Under the pieces are notes generated by a model that saw only the letters and a program-made list of their open reading frames with translations, did no database searches and had not been told where the DNA came from. Of a stretch of 64,000 bases of DNA, positions 1 through 12,400 are shown piece after piece. The translations under genes and the position numbers were made by a program. Every line of letters starts with the position of its first letter. Position 1 is the stretch's first letter. Source of the stretch: Xestospongia muta (lineage: Eukaryota > Porifera > Demospongiae > Haplosclerida > Petrosiidae); NCBI GenBank assembly GCA_963693285.1, contig OY848919.1:4932436-4996435 (forward strand), in the 5' to 3' direction.

Positions 1-417
1 AAAAATAATAACAGACCAATTCATTTAGCATGTGAACATGGCATTGTAGACCTAGTGAAGCATCTAGTAGATGTAGCAGGTTGTGACATCAATGCTAAAG
101 GTCAATATAAAAAACGTTGCTTACATTTTGCTTGTTTAAATCAACATTCTTGTACAGAAATTGTCCTATTTTTGTTTTCAAAACAAGATTGGTATGTTGA
201 ACTACCAGACAAAAATAATAACAGACCAATTCATTTAGCATGTGAACATGGCAGTGTAGACCTAGTGAAGCATCTAGTAGAAGTAGCAAGTTGTGACATC
301 AGTACTAAAGGTCAACATGAAAAAAGTTGCTTACATTTTGCTTTTTTCAATTGGAGCCATAAATGGGAAATTATCAAATTATCAGTCAACTATGTTTGCA
401 TTGAGAATGTATACTAA
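1..417 (+). pseudogene. Truncated ankyrin-repeat gene copy (left part outside window)
   Basis: The reading frame is open from base 1 to a TAA at 415-417 and encodes about three and a half ankyrin repeats. The repeats are of the same kind as in gene A (RPIHLACEHG, VDLVKHLVEVA, CDINAKGQ). The paralogous frame would go on after 'EIIK' into another repeat, but here it runs into an unrelated 13-residue tail and stops. No P-loop, COR or Death exon follows. The sequence after the stop soon matches the region upstream of gene B, so this looks like a third tandem family member that lost its 3' half. It may still make a short ankyrin-only protein if the 5' part outside the window is intact. The family assignment is secure; pseudogene status is inferred. 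Confidence 0.75.
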
Positions 418-555
418 CTCAGTGTTATAAATCTGGCTAGGAATGAGGTAGAGAGTAGTTAGCACCATTCAAGGTGCCTTGAAACTACAAACATTTTATT
501 TTTAAGAAATAGAGTGCTACCTATCTAGGAGTTAATCAGAAATCCCATACAAAGC

Positions 556-1515
556 GAATGACGTTCTTCACATTCCTTACAATTCTGTAAGTATCACATG
601 TAATGATATCACAAATAAAACCTACACTTAATATCTACTTATCTATAAAAAGTTTTATTGTATTTTTTTATCAATAAACTTTTGAGTTTTCTTAATATTT
701 ATTATAAAAAAAGAAAGTAAATATCAACGAATATTTCATTCACTATTGCTTTAACTTGAAGATCACAATTAAAGAATCAGGAGGAATATTTGTCATTAAC
801 TGGCTCTAGAACCATGTTTCAAATTGTTTACAATCCATCTTCTGGTGATAATCTTCTTCACGTTTAGACTAAAATATGAGATGAACATTAGGTATCCCCA
901 CTTATCCTCTGATCCAACATGCAGTATAATTAATCATTTCCATTTACTATAGCATGACCAGTGCAAGTGGTACAATTGGTATAATTTTGGCTGTGCCACT
1001 TTTGTCAGTGTGTGTGTGTCTGTTATCCAGGCAAATGGCTTTGAATTGCTTTAACTTAGCAAACATGGCGCTGGTAGCCACCAAACTATAGTGGATGGTG
1101 GCAAAACTTATGTACTTCTTAAGAATACTGATAAAAGGATCGTCAAGCGAACAGAAAGCTTTAAAAGTCTGAAAAACCTTTGAAAATTTTTCTTTAACAA
1201 TTAATTAAAACATGCATATGTATAACTAATTAGTACACGTGAAGCTGTAGAAGAGTATGGAGCTTGAGGTATGCAAGAGATATAGCTTCATTCAAAGCTA
1301 TCATATATACAGAGTTATATGGCAGACAATTGTTGGAGAAGTGCTATCATACAGGAGAGATGAACAACAAAAGAGATCAGTAAACTAGATAAATGAATAT
1401 TACAAATAGTTTTGTTTGCAACATATTTTGTAGCTTTTAAAACTAACTATTACAGTCTATTGCTTTATTTGTTTAAATTGTTTTTATTGATGCCTTTACT
1501 TCTGATACCATGACT
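556..1515 (+). repeat. Duplicated upstream segment (copy A), paired with 39628-40127
   Basis: No gene is visible here. Positions 556-760 and about 1200-1515 align by eye with 39628-39812 and 39813-40127 upstream of gene B. Shared stretches include 'gagatcagtaaactagat' and 'tgatgcctttacttctg'. About 440 bases (about 762-1199) are present only in this copy. The segment belongs to the duplication unit that made genes A and B. The bases between the truncated ankyrin frame and 556 hold no supported feature. Confidence 0.75.
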
Positions 1516-1764
1516 GTCTCTAATGATAGATTTAGACTTTTTACGAATCAACAAAACTCAAAAAACTAATGATTCTAAAGTGTAATGACACAATCAACTC
1601 AAAAAGAAAAGAAAAAAAACTAGACGGTTCTATATAAACACATGTGACTTGAAAGAGACCACATTTTTAATCATGTTTACTTATATAAACTGACCTATAT
1701 GTAATTATTGTAAATAGTCTGAGTCTGATACTAAGTGACCTTCAACACTCCTTCTCACTTTGGA

Positions 1765-2985
1765 TCAGACGAAATTCGTTGACTCCAGCCATATCACTGA
1801 GTTTCTCAAATCGTTCAGCGTACAATCCCTTTGTAGCATATCACCTATCATATCATCAGTCCTGCAGTGTTGTATATCTATTGTTCCTTTCTTTGTTTCA
1901 TCTCTGATGAAATGGTATTTGATGTCTATATGTTTGCTTCGTCCATGAAATTGCGGGTTTTTCCCATACAAATGGCTGATTGATTGTCTTCAAATATTGT
2001 AACTGATTTAGATGGCTCCTTCTGTGATTGTAACTCAGCTAATAGTCAATTAAGCCATATTGCTTCTTGAGCTGCAAGTGTTAATGTTTCTTCATAATCA
2101 TTTCCTGGTCTCTGTGAGTATCCCTGTGCTACCAGATGAGCCTTGTAATGCTCAACCAATCCATTTTCACCCAACTTGTACTTAAAAACCCACTTGCTAT
2201 TAATGACTTTTCGGTCTTTTGGAGGAGGCACTAAATTCCAGACGTGGTTTGCATTAAGCGATTGGAACTCAGCTTACATGGCTTTCTTCCAATTCTCCTT
2301 CTCAGAACAGCTCAGGGCTTCATTCACTGTGCTTGGTTCATTAATGGCAGTGGCAGGATTCAACCACACACCATAATAATCAGGCCTTATAGTTTCTCTT
2401 TGTGATCGTCTAACAGTTGGTTCTGTTCTTTCTTCCTGTTCAATAGGATTTTCTTGGTTATTGTCTCCCTGTTCTTCAACTTCTTCTCTTTGGTAATATC
2501 CTCAGGTGGCCGGCTGTCATCTATTACAACATTTGGATTTTCTGTAGGTGTATTGGTAAGGAGCTCCTTCTCAATTCCACGTACCAGCTCATTGAACTTC
2601 ACACTTTGATTAAAGATCACCTTACCACTGCTCTGATGATACAGTTGGTAACCCTTCCTATTACTGGAGTACCCAAGAAAGATGCATTTGCGAGTCTTTA
2701 TATCTAACTTCTGTCTTTTGTCTTGTGAAATATATGAGTAGGCAGTACAACCAAAAGTGCTTGAGAGTTCACACCATAAATAGCTTCAAAGGGGGTCTTT
2801 CCTTCAACAGCTTTGGTAGGACTTGGATTTCGCAAATAAGTTGCAGTTACAAGCACTTCAGCCCAAAATGATTTTGGTAGTTCCGAATCAACCAGAATTG
2901 ATTGGAGCATTTCTACTACTGTTCTGTTGAATCTCTCGGCAACCCCATTTTGCTCTGGACACTTAAGAATAGTGAGTTCATGCTT
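1765..2985 (-). mobile_element. Degenerate Ty1/Copia-like retrotransposon pol fragment
   Basis: Reading the minus strand from about 2985 gives pieces of a Copia-type polyprotein in the right order. The end of the integrase core comes first (PEQNGVAERFNRT, then SFWAEVLVTATYLRN and GKTPFEAIYG). A linker follows, then the start of the reverse transcriptase (INSKWVFKYKLGENG, YKAHLVAQGYSQ), and the C-terminal RNase H region (AAQEAIWL, EDNQSAI, FHGRSKHIDIKYHF). The reverse transcriptase jumps directly to RNase H, so most of the catalytic domain is deleted. Frame changes occur near 2760 and about 1970, and an in-frame stop lies at 2046-2048. No LTRs, gag or protease were recognised. The element is dead. 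It lies between the duplicated upstream segment and the conserved leader of gene A, and gene B has other insertions in that interval. Confidence 0.9.
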
Positions 2986-3292
2986 TAAGGACTAGATCTA
3001 CTGACTTTTCTATACAACGTGGATCTAATTTACGATGTCCTTTAAAAAATCTAAATTCCTTTAATGAATTATAAGTTTATCTACAGAGTAAATCAATACA
3101 AGGCAGCGAGGTGAAGTCAGTAAGTATGCACATGTCTTTTTACTGGTTGCGTCCATTAATAATCCATTAACATGTTGTGCCAATGATTAGATTTGATCAT
3201 GCAAATAATTGATATATTCTAATAATTGACAAGTAGGGCTATACATCCTATTTAAATTATGTTTATATTCATGTATTATATATGTTAAATAT

Positions 3293-3445
3293 GAGCTATT
3301 TTTAGGCATAATATGTTTATATAAATCTGAGCACTAATCTTGTTGTCTTGATTGTGTTCTACACTTTGCTCTTGTTAAAATGTATACATATATAATACTA
3401 GGTATACACTACTGTGTACTTTTTATAGCTAACTGTTATTGAGAT
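3293..3445 (+). promoter_or_regulatory. Conserved 5' flank of gene A
   Basis: About 150 bases just upstream of the gene A start match 43973-44115 upstream of gene B, for example 'gtttatataaatctgagcac', 'cttgttgtcttgattg' and 'tagctaactgttattgag'. The sequence further upstream differs between the two genes because of separate insertions. The match includes a T-rich tract ending in 'ttttatag', which could be a 3' splice site for a short 5' UTR exon. Promoter function is inferred only from conservation and position. Confidence 0.5.
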
Positions 3446-6400
3446 ATGGAGTCATACCTAGTGGCCCAACTATTTACTGCCTGTACTAGAGGTGATCTGG
3501 AGAGTGTCAAGAGACTTAGAGTTTCTCCTTTTATACGTGACAATCAAGGGAACACTTTATTTCATTTATGCTGTAGTTCTGTTCAATGTGGGCTAGATGT
3601 TTTACGGTACCTTATCACTGTCTCTAATAGTGTGAATTATAACTATTTAGTTAATAATGAACAACAGACATTGCTTCATTTAGCATGTCATTCAGGCAAA
3701 CTGGATTTTGCCGAGTATCTCTTCAATTATCACTTTGGAAGTTTCACATCACTTGATATATATAGACACACTCCTCTCTATTATGCCTGTAGTAGTAGAC
3801 ATTACAATATAGTCTCATTTATATGTAATAATGTTACAGTATTATCTCCTGATATTATCTATGAGTCTGTTAAGATATCAACCTGGAAAATAATGGTACC
3901 ATTACTGAAGAAGATATCATTTAAAGATTTTATGGTCAGAGTCATTCAAGATCAGCACGTAGATTTGGCTAAGCTTGTCACAAAAGATAAAGTTATTCAA
4001 TGGCTAGATGTTAAAACACCGTTTCCTTTACATTACTTTGCTACATCACATTTTAAGATTGTTGACTTCCTTGTGCAAAAAGTTCTGTTGAATGTAAACA
4101 ACTTTGATGATAACCATTGTACGCCACTGCACATTGCTTGTATTAAAAATAAGGATGATATTGTTCACTTTTTAACTTCAAACAAGAATTGTGATGTTGA
4201 AGTGAAAAAAGGTGATGATGGTAATCGACCACTTCATTTAGCATGTCAACACGGCAGAGTAGACCTAGTGAAACATTTAGTAGAAGTAGCAGGTTGTGAC
4301 ATCAATGCTAAGGGTCAATATGAAAGAAGTTGCTTACATTTTGCTTGTTTAAATCGACAGTCTGGTACAAAAGTTGTTCAATTTTTGTTTTCAAAGCAGG
4401 AATGGAATTTAGAAGAAACAGACACAAATAGTAGCAAACCATTTGATTTAGCACTTAAACATTGCAAAGTAGACCTAGTAAAATATCTAGTAGAAGTAGC
4501 AGGTTGTGACATCAATGCTAAGTACCAATATGAAAGCTCTTATTTACACACTGCTTTTTGGAATGAGATTGATTCTGATGATGGACATGACATTGTAAAA
4601 TTTCTTTCTTCAAAACAGGAGTGTGATGTAGAAGTAGTAGATGAAGATGGTAATCGAATACTTCATTTAGCATGTCAACATAGCAATGTAGACCTAGTGA
4701 AACATTTAGTCGAAGTAGCAGGTTGTGACATCAATGCTAAGGGCCAATATGAAAGAAGTTCCTTGCATATTGCTTGTTCAAATCGACAGTCTGGTACAGA
4801 AATTGTCCAATTTTTGTTTTTAAAACAAGATTGGTATGTTGAAGCAGCAGACAAAAATAATAACAGACCGCTTCATATAGCATGTCAACATAGCAATGTA
4901 GACCTTGTGGAGCATCTAGTAGAAGTAGCAGGTTGTGACATAAATGCTAAGGGTCAATATGAGAGAAGTGGCTTGCATTTTGCTTGTTTAAATCAACAGT
5001 CTGGTACAAAAGTTGTCCAATTTTTGTTTTCAAAGCACGAATGGAATTTTGAAGAAGCAGACACTAATGGTAGCAAACCACTTGATTTAGCACTTGAAGA
5101 TTGTAAAGTAGACCTAGTGAAGTATCTGGTTGAAGTAGCAGGTTGTGACGTCAATGCTAAGGACCAATATGAAAGTTCTTATTTACACACTGCTTTTTGG
5201 AATGAAATTGATTATGATGATGGATATGACATTGTAAAATTTCTTACTTTAAAACAGGAGTGTGATGTAGAAGTAGTAGATGAAGATGGTAATCGAATAC
5301 TTCATTTAGCATGTAGACGTGGCAGTGTAGACCTAGTGAAGTATCTAGTAGAAGTAGTAGGTTGTGACATCAATGCTAAAGGTCAACATGAAAAAAGTTG
5401 CTTACATTTAGCTTTTTGGAATACAATTGAATACAATGATGACTATGATATCATAAAATTTCTTTTTTCAAAACAGGAGTGTGATGTAGAAGTAATAGAT
5501 GAAGATGGTAACCAAATACTTCATTTAGCATGTCAACATGGCAGTGTAGGCCTAGTGAAGCATCTAGTAGAAGTAGCAGGTTGTGACATCAATGCTAAAG
5601 GTCAACATGAAAAAAGTTGCTTACATTTAGCTTTTTGGAATACAATTGACTACAATGATGACTATGATATCATAAAATTTCTTACTTCAAAACAGGAGTG
5701 TGATGTAGAAGTAGTAGATGAAGATGGTAATCGAATACTTCATTTAGCGTGTCAACATGGCAGTGTAGACCTAGTGAAGCATCTAGTGGAAGTAGCAGGT
5801 TGTGACATCAATGCTAAAGGTCAACATGAAAAAAATTGCTTACATTTAGCTTTTAGGAATACAATTGACTACAATGATGACTATGATATCATAAAGTTTC
5901 TTTCTTCAAAACAAGAGTGTGATGTGGAAGTAGTAGATGAAGATGGTAATCGAATACTTCATTTAGCGTGTCAACATGGCAGTGTAGACCTAGTGAAGCA
6001 TCTAGTAGAAGTAGCAGGTTGTGACATCAATGCTAAGTACCAATATGAAAGCTCTTATTTACACACTGCTTTTTGGAATGAGATTGATTCTGATGATGGA
6101 CATGACATTGTAAAATTTCTTTCTTCAAAACAGGAGTGTGATGTAGAAGTAGTAGATGAAGATGGTAATCGAATACTTCATTTAGCGTGTCAACATGGCA
6201 GTGTAGACCTAGTGAAGCATCTAGTAGAAGTAGCAGGTTGTGACATCAATGCTAAGTACCAATATGAAAGCTCTTATTTACACACTGCTTTTTGGAATGA
6301 GATTGATTCTGATGATGGACATGACATTGTAAAATTTCTTTCTTCAAAACAGGAGTGTGATGTAGAAGTAGTAGATGAAGATGGTAATCGAATACTTCAT

Positions 6401-9400
6401 TTAGCATGTAGACGTGGCAGTGTAGACCTAGTGAAGCATCTAGTAGAAGTAGCAGGTTGTGACATCAATGCTAAAGGTCAACATGAAAAAAGTTGCTTAC
6501 ATTTAGCTTTTTGGAATACAATTGACTACAATGATGACTATGATATCATAAAATTTCTTACTTCAAAACAGGAGTGTGATGTAGAAGTAGTAGATGAAGA
6601 TGGTAACCAAATACTTCATTTAGCATGTCAACATGGCAGTGTAGGCCTAGTGAAACATCTAGTAGAAGTAGTAGGTTGTGACATCAATGCTAAAGGTCAA
6701 CATGAAAAAAGTTGCTTACATTTAGCTTTTTGGAATACAATTGACTACAATGCTGACTATGATATTATAAAATTTCTTACTTCAAAACAGGAGTGTGATG
6801 TAGAAGTAGTAGATGAAGATGGTAATCAAATACTTCATTTAGCATGTCAACATGGCAGTATAGGCCTAGTGAAACATCTAGTAGAAGTAGTAGGTTGTGA
6901 CATCAATGCTAAATGTCAACATGAAAAAAGTTGCTTACATTTAGCTTTTAGGAATACGATTGACTACAATGATGACTATGATATCATAAAATTTCTTACT
7001 TCAAAACAGGAGTGTGATGTAGAAGTAGTAGATGAAGATGGTAATCGAATACTTCATTTAGCGTGTCAACATGGCAGTGTAGACCTAGTGAAGCAGCTAG
7101 TAGAAGTAGCAGGTTGTGACATCAATGTTAGGGGTAAAAATGGAAAGACTTGCTTACATTTAGCTTGTATGAGAAATGACTATGATATTGTAAAGATAAT
7201 ATCTAGTCAACCAAGGTGTGATTTAGAAGTCAAAGATGATTTCAATAAACCTTTTATTATCTCTTGGTATAATGAAAATGTCGACATTTGCAGACATTTA
7301 ATTTGTGAAATTGCTTCTAAGAAACTTAGTGGAAATGCTCTGATTGACTTCCTGGAAATAGTTAATGTAGTCACAACTCAATCAAATTCTAATGTACAAA
7401 GTAAAGATGATAATAGTTATAGTCAATTGCTTCTCTTGGCTTCTCTTTATGGTAATGTGGAATTATTCTCTAAAATAAATTGTGAGGTAAACTTTAAAGG
7501 TAATGGTGGTTACACATTATTACATTGTGCATGTGCTTCTAACAGTTTAATGTGTGTTAAATATTTAACTTCTAAATTAAGCTGTGATGTGGAAGTACAG
7601 AATGATGACGGTGATCAACCACTTCATATAGCATCTTGTTTTGGTAGTGTAGATATCACAAAACATTTAGTTGAAGGAGCAGGTTGTGATATTAACTCTA
7701 AAGGTAACCATGGTTATACTCCATTACATTATGCATGTGACAAAGGTCATTTTGAAGTGATAGAGTATTTAATTGCTCAACCATCATGTAATATTGAAGC
7801 TGATGACGATAATCATGATCGACCAATTCATTTAGCCTCTCGTCTTGGTGATGCAAATGTCCTTAAACACTTGATCAATGTTGTTGGTTGTAATGTCAAT
7901 GCTAAGGGTAAAAATCAACGCACATGCCTACATTGGGCATGTGAGAATAACAATTTTGAAGCAGTGAAGCTAATAATTTCTTTATCAACTTGCAATTTGG
8001 AATCCAAAGATGATGAATTTATTGAACCAATCCAATTAGCTTTGTCTAATGGTAATGTTGAAATTTCTGGATGTCTTATTAAAGAAATTGCGAAAAGGAA
8101 AAGAAGTGGAAATGATCTTACTGATTATCTCAAAATAGTTAATGTTGTCACCGGTCAGTCAAGTAGTTATATTGAAACTGAAAGCATTCTATCTCATCAG
8201 CTGCTTCTTTTGGCAGCTCTTCATGGTAATGTTAAAAATATCAAGTCTTTATTGTCAAGAGGTGACTATGATGTTAATACTAAAGGTCATGGTGGTTACA
8301 CATTATTACATTGTGCATGTGCTTCTAACAGTTTAGCATGTGTTAAATTCTTAACTACTCAAATAAACTGTGATGTGGAAGTACAGAATGATGACCATGA
8401 TCGACCACTTCATATAGCATCTTGTTTTGGTAGTGTAGATATCACAAAACATTTAGTTGAAGGAACAGGTTGTGATATTAACTCTAAAGGTAACCATGGT
8501 TATTATCCATTACATTATGCATGCGACAAAGGTCATTTTGAAGTGACAGAGTATTTAATTGCTCAACCATCATGTAATATTGAAGCTGAAGATGATAATC
8601 ACGATCGACCAATTCATTTAGCCTCTCGTCTTGGTGATGCAAATATTCTTAAACACTTGATCAATGTTGTAGGTTGTAATGTCAATTCTAGGGGTAAAAA
8701 CCAACGCACATGCCTACATTGGGCATGTAAGAATAACAATTTTGAAGCAGTGAAGCTAATAATTTCTTTATCAACTTGCAATTTGGAATCCAAAGATGAT
8801 GACTTTATTGAACCAATCCAATTAGCTTTGTCTAATGGAAATGTTGAAATTTCTGGATATCTTATCAAAGAAATTATGAAAAAGAAAAGAAGTGAAAATG
8901 ATCTTACTGATTATCTCAAAATAGTTAATGTTGTCACCAGTCAGTCAAGCATTAATATTGAAACTGAAAGCATTTTATCTCATCAACTGCTTCTTTTGGC
9001 AGCTCTTCATGGTAATGTTGAAAATATCAAGTCTTTATTGTCTAGAGGTGACTATGATGTTAATACTAAAGGTCATGGTGGTTACACATTATTACATTGT
9101 GCATGTGCTTCTAACAATTTAGCATGTGTTGAATTCTTAACTACTCAAATAAATTGTGATGTAGAAGCACAGAATGATGACCATGATCGACCACTTCATA
9201 TAGCATCTTGTTTTGGTAGTGTAGATATCACAAGACATTTAATTGAAGGAGCAGGTTGTGATATTAACTCTAAAGGTAACTATGGCTACAGTCCATTACA
9301 TTATGCATGTAACAGAAGCCATTTAGAAGTGGTCCAGTTTTTAACTACTCAAAGAAACTGTAACGTTGAAGTTGAAGATGACAACCATGATCGACCACTT

Positions 9401-12400
9401 CATGTAGCATCTTGTATAGGAAATGTAGACATAGTCATGTGCCTTGTTAATGAAGCAGGTTGTGACATCAATGTTAAGGGTAGTAATGGCTATACATCAT
9501 TACATTGGGTATGTGAAAAAGGGTGCTTTAAATTATTATTTTTTTTGACAACTCAATTGACTTGCACTAGAAATATACCGAATGATGAGAATGATCAACC
9601 TCTCCATATAGCAGCTCGTGTTGGGAGTATCGACATTGTTAAACATCTTGTGGAGAAAACATCTTGTGATGTCAATGCTAAGGGCAAAAGTGGCTACACT
9701 CCATTACATTATGCTTGTAAACATAGCTCCATTGAAGTAATGGAATATCTACTAGATCACCCTGACTGTGATACAGATGTACTGTCTTCATTAAGTGACT
9801 ATGGAGATAAACGTGTACAAACAGTTATCAACTTTCACAATAAGTTTCAACTAGCAATGAAAAGTACTGGAGTGGCATATTTACGAGTTGTAAAGTGTAT
9901 ACTAACAGGACCACCAGGTGCTGGTAAAAGTACTTTAAAGAAGAGGTTATTGAATGAGTCTCTTATAGAACCTTCTCTTAGTACTGGTGTAGTTGATGCA
10001 GCAGTATTAGTAAATCCCTTTCGTAAACTCCAACAACAAGGTTGTATGGTTCCTTGTCTACAAAATGTGACTGAATGGAATAAACAAAATGTAGATGAAG
10101 AAGCTGTGTTTATACTGGAATCTGTGTCCAGTAACACAGCTGGACAACATCAGGTCAAACCTATTAGACGTAAGAAGTACAAAAGTTCATCAAATCAAAT
10201 GTCATCATTATTGAGTGCATTTGTTAGTGCAAGTCATGATAATTTGGACAGTAGATTAACAGATCAATTAGCTATTGATGAAGAAAATACTGTGGACTGG
10301 GAGACTCTCATCTCAGCTGACAGTGAAGGGAAAGAAGAACATCAAGTACAAGAAGCAGTTGAAAATAGTACAGATGATAATTCCAAAGCAAAAGCTGTTA
10401 AAGTTTTATCAGAAACTGTCCAAACTATTCCTGTCACTGAAAGAGAAAAATATGAAGAGAAGTCTAGACAAATTAGTCAAGACAATCATGCAATGTTACA
10501 TATCATTGACACTGGAGGACAACCTGAATTTCATGAAATATTACCAGCTCTAATTACTGGTCCAGCTATCAATTTACTAGTTTTCAAGTTAACAGAAGAC
10601 TTGAGAAGTCGTTATCACATTACCTATCGATCACCTACTGGTGAATCACAACCTTATGAAACATCTCTTACTCATGAAGAAGTCATCTTTCGTTCATTAG
10701 CTAGTATAGCTTGTTTGAGACAAAATACTATTGGATGGAGTTTTAAAGAGTCACCACTTGATGATGATTCAGAACCTGCTGCATTCCTTATTGCTACCCA
10801 CAGAGATCAAGTAGATAATAGTAAAGTAACTGAAGTTAATGAACAACTCAAAGCTAAAATACAGAAGTCCAAATTGTTTCATGAAAATTTAGTTCAGTTT
10901 GCAAGCCCAGATCAATTGATACATGCTATTGATACCACATATGACATATTAGAGATTGATGAATTAAGAAATATGCTTCACAAAGTCATCTCTAACAAAT
11001 TTCAAGAGTTGTCTATTCCAGTATCTTGGTGTACATTTAGTGTTAAGTTAAGAAAGATTAACAAGTCTCTACATGACATTAATTCCTGTTATAAGTTAGC
11101 ATTAGAATGTGGTATCACTGACAAAGAAGACTTTATGTTTGCCCTCTGGTTTCTCCATCACAGAGTAGGTAGTATTATGTACTATCCAGAGGTTGCTGGA
11201 CTAAAAGACATTGTCATTACTGACTTACAACTAATATTTGATCGTATTACACATCTCATCACATCTTGTTTTACCTTTAAGTCATCAGGAAATGCTGCTT
11301 TAGAAAATGAGTTTCGTACAACAGGTCGATTTACAGAGGATGATATTTTAAAACTTTCAAAGAAATCAGATGATCCTCTTTCTCCTGTCATACTTGTATC
11401 ACTTCTAAGACATCTTCACATTGTAGCTGGACCTATGTCTATTAAAAATGACCAAAAATATTACTTCATGCCTTGTGCTCTCAAACCTGCTGCAATAGAA
11501 GAAGAACAAAGGGATGAGCTTGCGTGTCCTGGTCCTTTGTTAATATACTTTGAATGTGGCTACTGTCCTGTAGGTGTGTTCTGTTGTCTAGTAGTTCATT
11601 TGCTAAGCAAAACACAGTTATCAGAAATGAACTGGACTTTACACCATACACCTCATTTTCGTAACAAAATTACCTTTAGAATTGGGAAATTCTACCATTT
11701 GGTCACACTTGTTTGTCGAGCTACTTACCTAGAAATATGGGCTGATCCTACCATTTCTACAGTGCCTTTCTATGAAATATATCAGACTCTTGACAAAGCT
11801 ATAAAGAAAGTGACTCAATCATTACATTATATGTACAAGTCTCATCACTTCTTTGGATTTCCATGTACTACTTGTCACTGTTCACCTCCTCATCCTGCTA
11901 TATGTGAATATGATGATCCTGTAGCTGCTAAATGTGTACAAGGAGGAGAAGTAATGTTACTAGGAATGCAACATACTATTTGGTTTGATGAGGTATGGTT
12001 GTGTTAATTGATAAAGTGATATGTATGTATCTATTTCTCTATTTTTAGCACACTAAAAGACACAGTGAAGATCAATGCGCACAAGTTGCCTCAAGTCATA
12101 ACACTGTTGTTTCAGGTAAATGTAATACCATGATAGTCATGTAAATATGGTGACTATACTGTATATAACTCCTATAATACTATTTTTTGTCTATTTTACT
12201 TGCTTACTTGATTACTTGCTGTGTTTGAATTCACGCACCTTAACAATAGTAATAAGTCATTTGTTGATTTTCATATTATTTATATAGCACATTATTATAT
12301 GAATTTTAAAAAAGACTTAACAATTAAATAGTTTATGCTATTAATAATATGCAGGAGAGCATTATTGAACAATTTTGGAATTTCGTTTAGCATTCTTAAA

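Noticed and set aside
1765..2985. Retroviral provirus
   Set aside because: Integrase precedes reverse transcriptase and RNase H, with Copia-type motifs; no env or LTR was seen.
4600..7130. Regular direct repeats resembling a CRISPR array
   Set aside because: The repeats are continuous coding sequence for ankyrin units with no spacers, in an intron-containing gene.
8142..9122. Hydrophobic frames at 8142-8336 and 8928-9122
   Set aside because: They are out-of-frame readings of the repeated ankyrin block.
9847..10137. Minus-strand frame opposite the GTPase, with an equal one at 49566-49856
   Set aside because: It is the antisense shadow of a conserved coding region; its conservation follows from the plus-strand gene.
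11993..12007. Stop codon TAA at 12005 as the true end of the giant protein
   Set aside because: GAG|GTATGG is a good donor, and the next exons (12049-12115, 13080-13466) keep frame and are matched in gene B, so this stop is intronic.
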